DNA from: Citromicrobium sp.
Lineage (GTDB): Bacteria; Pseudomonadota; Alphaproteobacteria; Sphingomonadales; Sphingomonadaceae
NCBI GenBank assembly: GCA_003248395.1
Contig: QFNA01000052.1
Span: forward strand, 1 to 16,977
Direction of reading: 5' to 3'
DNA: 16,977 nucleotides
Position numbers and translations under genes: made by a program. Under the pieces are notes generated by a model that was not told where the DNA came from, made no database searches, and saw only the letters and a program-made list of their open reading frames with translations. Positions 14,949 through 16,977 of this stretch are shown here, in pieces; the stretch's first letter is position 1; each line of letters opens with the position of its first letter.

Positions 14949-15824
14949 ATGACCGAGTTGCCCAAGGACCTTTCCGCCTTCGCCAATGTGGCGAATTTTC
15001 CGCCGGTCGAACCCGCTGTCCCCGAACGGACACATGGCGAGCGGCGCCGCTTTCGCACGATCTGGATCAGTGACATCCACCTCGGCACAAAGGGCTGCAA
15101 TGCGGAACTGCTGATAGACTTCCTCGACCACACCGACAGCGAAACGATGTACCTGGTCGGCGATATCATCGACGGTTGGCGGCTGAAAAAGAAATTCTAC
15201 TGGCCGCCGGCGCACAACGATATCGTTTGGCGGATCCTCAAGCGGGCGAAGCGCGGAACCCGGATCGTCTATATCCCGGGCAATCACGACGAGATGGTCC
15301 GGCCCTTTTCGGGCATGAATTTCGGCGGCGTCGAGATTGCGCGCGCGGCCTTTCACGACACCGCCGACGGGCGGCGCCTGATGGTTCTGCATGGCGACGA
15401 GTTCGATACCATCATGCTTGCGCACCGCTGGCTCGCCTTCGTCGGCGACGCGCTTTATCACGTCATGATGGAAATCAACGGCATGGTGGGGAAAGTCCGT
15501 AAGTGGCTGGGCATGCCCTATTGGTCGATTTCGAAAGCGGCCAAGCACAAGGTCAAGAACGCCGTCGAGTTCATTTCCAAATATGAGGAAGTGGTGGCAC
15601 GCGCCGCGGCCGAGCGCGGAGTGGACGGGGTGGTTTGCGGCCATATCCACACTGCCGAAATGCGTGATTTCGATGGCATTTCCTATTACAACGACGGCGA
15701 CTGGGTCGAAGGCTGCAACGCGCTGGTCGAGCATTTCGACGGGACGATGGAGATCCTCAATTGGCCGGAGGAAATGGCCCGGCGCGAAGGCCAGGATGCC
15801 GGGGAAGCGCTGGCCGCAGCATGA
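14949..15824 (+). CDS. LpxH-like metallophosphatase (UDP-2,3-diacylglucosamine diphosphatase family)
   Basis: 291 residues. The ATG at 14949 has GGGAG 7 bases upstream, which sets the start. The calcineurin-like metal motifs are complete: D42 and H44 (SDIHLG), D72 (GDIIDGW), N112 and H113 (GNHDE), H148 (HGDEFD), H232 and H234 (GHIHTAEMR). It resembles LpxH, which cleaves UDP-2,3-diacylglucosamine to lipid X. The middle region with an extended helical segment (about 155-215, LAHRWLAFVGDALYHVMM, KAAKHKVKNAV) belongs to the longer COG2908 branch. Alphaproteobacteria mostly use LpxI for the lipid A step, so this paralog may act on another nucleotide-linked or phospho-lipid. The ATGA overlap with a glycosyltransferase suggests joint work on an envelope glycolipid. 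Confidence 0.88.
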   Translation: MTELPKDLSAFANVANFPPVEPAVPERTHGERRRFRTIWISDIHLGTKGCNAELLIDFLDHTDSETMYLVGDIIDGWRLKKKFYWPPAHNDIVWRILKRAKRGTRIVYIPGNHDEMVRPFSGMNFGGVEIARAAFHDTADGRRLMVLHGDEFDTIMLAHRWLAFVGDALYHVMMEINGMVGKVRKWLGMPYWSISKAAKHKVKNAVEFISKYEEVVARAAAERGVDGVVCGHIHTAEMRDFDGISYYNDGDWVEGCNALVEHFDGTMEILNWPEEMARREGQDAGEALAAA

Positions 15825-16891
15825 CGGCATTCGCAAGGGTCGCACCGCAATCCCGACAAACAGCCAACCAGCGCATCGCCATCGTCACCGACGCTTGGCT
15901 CCCGCAGATGAACGGGGTGGTACGCACGCTCACGACGACCTGCGACATATTGCAGGAGCAGGGGCACGACGTCATGGTCGTGTCGCCCGACCAGTTTGCG
16001 TCAGTCCCGTGCCCGACCTATCCCGAAATACGGCTGGCTCTGACCCGGCCCGGAGCGGTAGCCGCGCGATTGCGCGATTATCATCCCAACGCGATCCACA
16101 TTGCCACCGAAGGGCCGTTGGGGCTGGCAGCGCGCCGATACTGTGCTGCCACGCAAATGCCGTTCACCACCGCCTACCACACCCAGTTTCCGGACTATCT
16201 TGCAAAGCGCACGCACCTGCCGACCGAATGGTTCTGGCGCTATATTGCGTGGTTCCACGCGCCCGCCCGCCGCATTCTGGTGGCCACGCAGAGCATTGGC
16301 GAAGAGTTGCGTGCCCACGGGCTCGCCAAGCTGCACCGGTGGAGCAGGGGCGTCGACCTGTCGTGCTTCACGCCCGATGCGCCGGTGCCGGCCGAGTTCG
16401 CCGATCTTCCCCGACCGATCCAGATTTACGTCGGCCGGGTGGCGGTCGAAAAGAATCTCGAGGCCTTTCTCGACGCGAAGCATCCGGGCGCCAAGGTCGT
16501 CATCGGTGACGGTCCCTCGCTCGCGGCGCTTCGCGCGCGGTACCCAGATACCAAATTCCTGGGCCGTCGTTCGGGCCGCGAACTGGCTGGATGTTATGCC
16601 GGTGCGGATGTATTTGTCTTCCCTAGCCGGACCGACACGTTCGGGCTGGTGATGATCGAAGCGCTTGCCTGCGGTACACCGGTTGCCGCGTTTCCCGTGC
16701 CCGGTCCGCTCGACATACTGACCGACGACGTCGGCGCGATGTCGGACGATCTCGATCGGGCGATTGATGCCGCGCTTTATTGCGATCGCAGGGCCTGCGC
16801 GGCCTATGGAGCGCAGTTCGACTGGCGAGCGGCGACCGAACAATTTCTGGCCGGGCTGGCAGCTTTCGATGCTGTGCCGGAAAGCGATTGA
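15821..16891 (+). CDS. glycosyltransferase family 4 (GT-B fold)
   Basis: 356 residues, ATG overlapping the preceding stop (ATGA). The N-terminal lobe holds IAIVTDAWLPQMNGVVRTL, typical of GT4 enzymes of the MgtA/PimB-like group, with HIATEGPLGLAARRYC and TAYHTQFPDYL. The C-terminal lobe has YVGRVAVEKNLEAFL, VIGDGPS and the donor-binding block PSRTDTFGLVMIEALACGTPV (about residues 267-287), where the first acidic residue of the EX7E motif is Asp. It transfers a sugar from a nucleotide donor to an acceptor, probably a lipid at the inner membrane. Donor and acceptor cannot be read. Coupled to the LpxH-like phosphatase. Confidence 0.92.
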   Translation: MTAFARVAPQSRQTANQRIAIVTDAWLPQMNGVVRTLTTTCDILQEQGHDVMVVSPDQFASVPCPTYPEIRLALTRPGAVAARLRDYHPNAIHIATEGPLGLAARRYCAATQMPFTTAYHTQFPDYLAKRTHLPTEWFWRYIAWFHAPARRILVATQSIGEELRAHGLAKLHRWSRGVDLSCFTPDAPVPAEFADLPRPIQIYVGRVAVEKNLEAFLDAKHPGAKVVIGDGPSLAALRARYPDTKFLGRRSGRELAGCYAGADVFVFPSRTDTFGLVMIEALACGTPVAAFPVPGPLDILTDDVGAMSDDLDRAIDAALYCDRRACAAYGAQFDWRAATEQFLAGLAAFDAVPESD

Positions 16892-16942
16892 TACCAGAAC
16901 GCTTGCTGAATCCGCCGGTCTCGCTTACATGATCCGGGCTAC

Positions 16943-16974
16943 GGCCGCTCCGCGAGGGGCGGCCCTTCTATTTT
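16943..16974 (+). terminator. intrinsic terminator after the glycosyltransferase gene
   Basis: A 9-bp stem (GGCCGCTCC with GGGGCGGCC, one wobble pair) closed by a GCGA tetraloop is followed by CTTCTATTTT. It lies 51 bases after the stop. It fits a Rho-independent terminator for the phosphatase-glycosyltransferase pair. Confidence 0.72.
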
Positions 16975-16977
16975 CAG

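Overview
This 17 kb window is GC-rich and densely coded, and it looks like an alphaproteobacterial chromosome. Gene content and protein character (NatA/NatB-type ABC exporter, ligase-associated exonuclease, DUF1192 protein, LpxH-like phosphatase paired with a GT4 glycosyltransferase) suggest Sphingomonadales, probably an Erythrobacter-like genus. That placement is inferred from style and has not been tested by search. I saw no tRNA, rRNA, CRISPR array, insertion sequence or prophage gene, and no stretch over 300 bases lacks a gene.

Layout. (A) 1-3764, plus strand: a tight operon of two paralogous GNAT acetyltransferases (the first cut by the window edge), a membrane-anchored spermidine-synthase-like protein and a gamma-carbonic-anhydrase-fold protein. 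Each gene overlaps the next by 4-8 bases. (B) 3863-10853, minus strand. In transcription order this holds an ABC exporter ATPase and permease, a ligase-associated DNA exonuclease, a lipoprotein frame, an OmpA-domain frame, an ATP-dependent DNA ligase broken by an internal deletion and frameshift, and an SDR oxidoreductase. (C) 10997-13381, minus strand: clpA, followed by a good intrinsic terminator and preceded by a possible heat-shock-type promoter. A small DUF1192 gene lies upstream of it. (D) 13837-16891, plus strand: a PIG3-type quinone oxidoreductase, then a translationally coupled pair of LpxH-like metallophosphatase and GT4 glycosyltransferase, closed by an intrinsic terminator at the right edge.

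The most interesting part is 4.7-8.4 kb. The bacterial ligase-associated exonuclease is intact, but its ATP-dependent ligase partner has lost roughly 35-40 residues plus the reading frame between nucleotidyltransferase motifs III and IV. Between the two DNA-repair genes sits a lipoprotein whose stop codon directly follows a run of nine A (coding sense). A one-base slip in this run would fuse the lipoprotein to the downstream OmpA peptidoglycan-binding domain, giving a 363-residue lipoprotein-OmpA protein. Without the slip the OmpA frame has no signal peptide and a poor start. This is either a slippage-controlled switch between two envelope proteins or a fresh frameshift in one gene; sequence alone cannot decide.
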